DNA of 64,000 nt from JAFDBW01 sp963825575. Lineage in GTDB: Bacteria > Desulfobacterota > Desulfuromonadia > Desulfuromonadales > BM103. This document shows positions 61,592-64,000 of the stretch, one piece after another. The notes beneath the pieces were generated by a model, which saw nothing but the letters and a program-made list of their open reading frames with translations, was not told the DNA's origin and ran no database searches. The stretch is from the NCBI GenBank assembly GCA_963825575.1, contig CAWGUB010000015.1:1-64000 (forward strand), in the 5' to 3' direction. Each line of letters opens with the position of its first letter. The stretch's first letter is position 1. The position numbers were made by a program, and so were the translations under genes.

Positions 61592-62512
61592 ATGATTGCT
61601 TTTCTCTTCCCCGGGCAGGGTTCACAGCATGCTGGAATGGGCAGGGACCTCGCGGAGAACTTTCCGATTGCCAGGCAGGTTTTCGAAGAGGCGAACGACG
61701 CTTTGGGTGTTGACCTGGCCTCTCTCTGTTTTAACGGTCCGGAAGAAGATCTGAAGTTGACAGCCAATACCCAACCGGCAATACTCACAACCAGTATTGC
61801 AGCACTGCGTGTTCTGGAAACCGAGACTGGAATTGCGCCGAATTGTGCAGCAGGCCACTCTCTTGGTGAATACAGTGCCCTGGTCTGTGCCGGTGCTCTG
61901 AGCTTTGCCGATGCGGTGCGGATTGTTCGCCAGCGTGGAACCTTCATGCAGGAAGCTGTTCCGGTAGGCACTGGCGCCATGGCAGCAATTCTGGGCCTTG
62001 ATATAGAGGTCTTGGACAAGGTTTGTAAAGACGCAGCTCAGGGACAGGTGGTTTCTCCGGCAAATTTCAACAGTGCAGGGCAGGTGGTTATAGCAGGGCA
62101 TACCGAAGCCGTTGACCGTGCCATAGCCCTTGCCAAGGAGAATGGCGCCAAGCGTGCGTTGCCGCTGCCTGTTAGCGCTCCATTCCATTGCAGTCTGATG
62201 GTCCCTGCCGGTCAACGATTGGCGGACATCCTTGCCGGTGTTACGATTGGCGAGATCACAGTCCCGGTGATAACGAATGTTGAAGCGACTCCCAACCAGG
62301 AGTCGTCGCGTGTCTGCCAATTGCTGGTTGATCAAGTTAGTGCGCCGGTTCGCTGGGAAGAGACAATCCTCTGCATGATCAAGTTGGGTGTCGAGCGTTA
62401 TGTTGAGATTGGCCCTGGTAAAGTACTTGCTGGACTGGTCAAGAGGATGGCCAAGGAGAGCACCATTCAGAACGTACAAAATGTTTCTGATGTCAGTGGG
62501 TTAACCGCATAG
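61592..62512 (+). CDS. fabD: Malonyl CoA-ACP transacylase
   Basis: Moves malonyl from CoA to ACP. The 306-aa protein has FLFPGQGSQHAGMG at the N-terminus, nucleophile GHSLGEYSAL (Ser near 91) and the catalytic His in PVSAPFHCSLM. Confidence 0.96.
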   Translation: MIAFLFPGQGSQHAGMGRDLAENFPIARQVFEEANDALGVDLASLCFNGPEEDLKLTANTQPAILTTSIAALRVLETETGIAPNCAAGHSLGEYSALVCAGALSFADAVRIVRQRGTFMQEAVPVGTGAMAAILGLDIEVLDKVCKDAAQGQVVSPANFNSAGQVVIAGHTEAVDRAIALAKENGAKRALPLPVSAPFHCSLMVPAGQRLADILAGVTIGEITVPVITNVEATPNQESSRVCQLLVDQVSAPVRWEETILCMIKLGVERYVEIGPGKVLAGLVKRMAKESTIQNVQNVSDVSGLTA

Positions 62513-62531
62513 CCCTGGAGGAATACTTGAC

Positions 62532-63269
62532 ATGTTGACGGACAAGGTAGCTATAGTGACCGGCGCTTCACGCGGAATTGGTCGCGCAATTGCTCTTGCA
62601 CTTGCCGCACAAGGCGCTAAAGTTGTTGCGTCGGCCCGTAATGGTGAAGCTCTGGATAATCTCGTCGCAGAGATCAAGGGGCAGGGTGGTGAGGCTACGG
62701 CTGTTGTAGGTGATGTCGCTGTCAGCACCGATGCTGCACGCCTTATTGAACAGGCTGTTGACGCCTATGGTCAGGTTGACATCCTGGTCAACAATGCCGG
62801 TATTACTCGCGACGGCCTTCTACTGCGCATGAAAGACGAAGACTGGGACGCGGTCCTCGACACGAATCTGAAAGGGGCCTTCCTTTGTATTCGTGCCGCG
62901 GCAAAGGTTATGAGCAAACAAAGGTCGGGTCGGATTATCAACATCTCATCAGTCGTCGGTGAAATGGGTAACGCTGGCCAGGCCAACTACTGCGCCAGTA
63001 AGGCCGGGCTGCTTGGCTTGACCAAGTCTGTTGCGCGCGAGCTGGCCCGACGAAATGTAACTGTTAACGCCATTACGCCTGGTTTTATTGTCACGGATAT
63101 GACGGATGGCATGACGGATAAGGCCCGTGAGGCAATGACTGAGCAGATTCCGCTGGGAAGGCTTGGTGAGGCGGATGATATCGCAAATGCCGTAATTTTT
63201 CTCTGTTCTGACCAATCATCTTATGTGACCGGTCAGGTCTTGGGAGTTAATGGCGGCATGTATATGTAA
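62532..63269 (+). CDS. fabG: 3-oxoacyl-ACP reductase
   Basis: NADPH-dependent reduction of 3-oxoacyl-ACP. The 245-aa short-chain dehydrogenase has VTGASRGIGRAIAL, NNAG, catalytic Ser and the YCASK motif (YxxxK), ending LGVNGGMYM. Confidence 0.96.
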   Translation: MLTDKVAIVTGASRGIGRAIALALAAQGAKVVASARNGEALDNLVAEIKGQGGEATAVVGDVAVSTDAARLIEQAVDAYGQVDILVNNAGITRDGLLLRMKDEDWDAVLDTNLKGAFLCIRAAAKVMSKQRSGRIINISSVVGEMGNAGQANYCASKAGLLGLTKSVARELARRNVTVNAITPGFIVTDMTDGMTDKAREAMTEQIPLGRLGEADDIANAVIFLCSDQSSYVTGQVLGVNGGMYM

Positions 63270-63342
63270 ACAAACGGTGTCCGATACACAACATAAACGA
63301 GGCGGTCACAGATCGAATCGAAACCAAAAGGAGGATCTTACA

Positions 63343-63576
63343 ATGGCCAGTATTAACGAACGTATCAAGCAGATTGTTGCAGAGCAGTTGGGTGTGGATG
63401 AGGACCAGGTGACCAACGAAGCGTCTTTTATGGACGACCTTGGTGCGGACTCCCTGGATACAGTTGAGCTGGTAATGGCTCTGGAGGAAGAATTCGACAT
63501 CGAGATTTCCGATGAGGATGCTGAAAAGATTCAGACCGTTCAGGATGCCATCGATTATATCGGCGAAGGTGCCTAA
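63343..63576 (+). CDS. acpP: Acyl carrier protein
   Basis: 77-aa acidic helical protein with the phosphopantetheine Ser in the DSLD motif (GADSLDTVELVMALEE). AAGGAGG precedes the ATG. Confidence 0.97.
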   Translation: MASINERIKQIVAEQLGVDEDQVTNEASFMDDLGADSLDTVELVMALEEEFDIEISDEDAEKIQTVQDAIDYIGEGA

Positions 63577-63687
63577 GTCCCAGGCAACCACAAGAGTTAA
63601 ACGAGGTTGTCATATATAACATGACCTTCCCCGGCGACCCAGGCGGGTTGTCGGGGACTGGTTTTGTGTCTGGAGGATATAAGCCTC

Positions 63688-64000
63688 ATGCGCAGAGTTG
63701 TTGTAACAGGCCTGGGAATCACTTCCCCCCTGGGAACAGGTCTCGAAAAAAACTGGGATGCGTTGACCAGTGGTCGCTCCGGAATCGGGCCGATTACTCA
63801 TTTTGACACGACTGATTTTCCAGTCAAGTTTGCCGGTGAAATCAGGGACTTGCCCCTTGATGACTTCATTGACAAGAAAGAGGCCCGCAAAATGGACCTC
63901 TTCATCCATTATGCGCTTGCCGCTGCAACCATGGCGATTACCGATTCCGGTCTCGAGATCAACGACGATAACGCGGAGCGTGTCGGCGTTGTCGTTGGCT
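63688..64000 (+). CDS. fabF: Beta-ketoacyl-ACP synthase II, N-terminal part
   Basis: 104 residues before the window ends: MRRVVVTGLGITSPLGTGLE, WDALTSGRSGIGPITHFD and KFAGEI. The active-site Cys lies beyond the edge. GGAGG at 63672–63676 precedes the ATG. Condensing enzyme of elongation; last visible gene of the run. Confidence 0.93.
   Translation, partial: MRRVVVTGLGITSPLGTGLEKNWDALTSGRSGIGPITHFDTTDFPVKFAGEIRDLPLDDFIDKKEARKMDLFIHYALAAATMAITDSGLEINDDNAERVGVVVG

Noticed and set aside
61159..62479. Two − strand open frames of about 285 codons opposite fabH and fabD
   Set aside because: Shadows of conserved fatty-acid genes; composition is not protein-like.
1..64000. tRNA, rRNA or CRISPR
   Set aside because: No cloverleaf, rRNA block or regularly spaced repeat was seen on either strand by eye; a dedicated scan could still find a tRNA.

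Overview
The window reads as one chromosomal contig from a Gram-negative anaerobe, most likely of the Desulfuromonadia/Geobacter–Desulfuromonas type. This is inferred from protein types and gene order: class I fumarase, hybrid-cluster protein, a cysE-iscR-iscS-iscU-mnmA-mtaB run, a TatD–radical SAM fusion, rnc–radical SAM–era, and rpmF-plsX-fabHDG-acpP-fabF. It was not checked against any database. No tRNA, rRNA, CRISPR array or transposase was seen.

Layout. 1–5.5 kb holds a peptide-natural-product cassette. On the + strand are two radical SAM/SPASM proteins, a small Cys-rich precursor-like peptide and an ABC exporter; on the − strand are an HprK-like kinase, an S26B-type peptidase and a small ORF. 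Almost every gene of it carries single-base frameshifts, about eleven in 5.5 kb against two clear cases in the other 58 kb. 6–10 kb: fumarase (−), threonine deaminase (+). 9.7–15.6 kb: a sulfur/Fe-S/tRNA-thiolation run starting with cysE and preceded by an IscR-type site. 15.8–18.4 kb: cold-shock protein and an SLC12-like permease. 18.5–24.2 kb (−): tmk-holB-ricT-metG-tatD/rSAM. 24.4–29.5 kb (+): rnc, radical SAM, era, galE, ugd. 29.6–34.4 kb: an orphan DppC-type permease, YchJ-like and WbuC-like proteins, mutM, a thioesterase and a GGDEF response regulator. 35.2–36.8 kb (−): hcp. 37–49.6 kb: EVE, AsmA, ferritin-like, PilZ, ACT, zinc-ribbon, ribosome-assembly GTPase, rhodanese, tlyA, a tetrapyrrole methylase and a YhaN-like ATPase. 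49.5–56.5 kb: HIT, a diverged SpoT-like protein, deacetylase, glucosaminidase, YjbQ and htpG. 57–58.5 kb (−): fxsA and mazG, separated by an intergenic region with DnaA-box-like repeats. 58.7–64 kb (+): yceD-rpmF-plsX-fabH-fabD-fabG-acpP-fabF (cut by the window end).

Structure outside genes. Three copies of a 550–680 bp multi-hairpin intergenic repeat (about 5.47, 34.47 and 56.50 kb) are the most striking non-coding feature; their stems keep pairing while their sequence changes. Two families of smaller inverted repeats (GAATCCAGAAT-type and CGGGACGCGGAACG-type) sit between genes and in places run into coding ends. Candidate regulatory sites include a 14-bp palindrome in the fumarase promoter, an IscR-type box before cysE, a TTTGAC-N4-GTCAAA palindrome before hcp, and a hairpin masking the ribosome-binding site of htpG.
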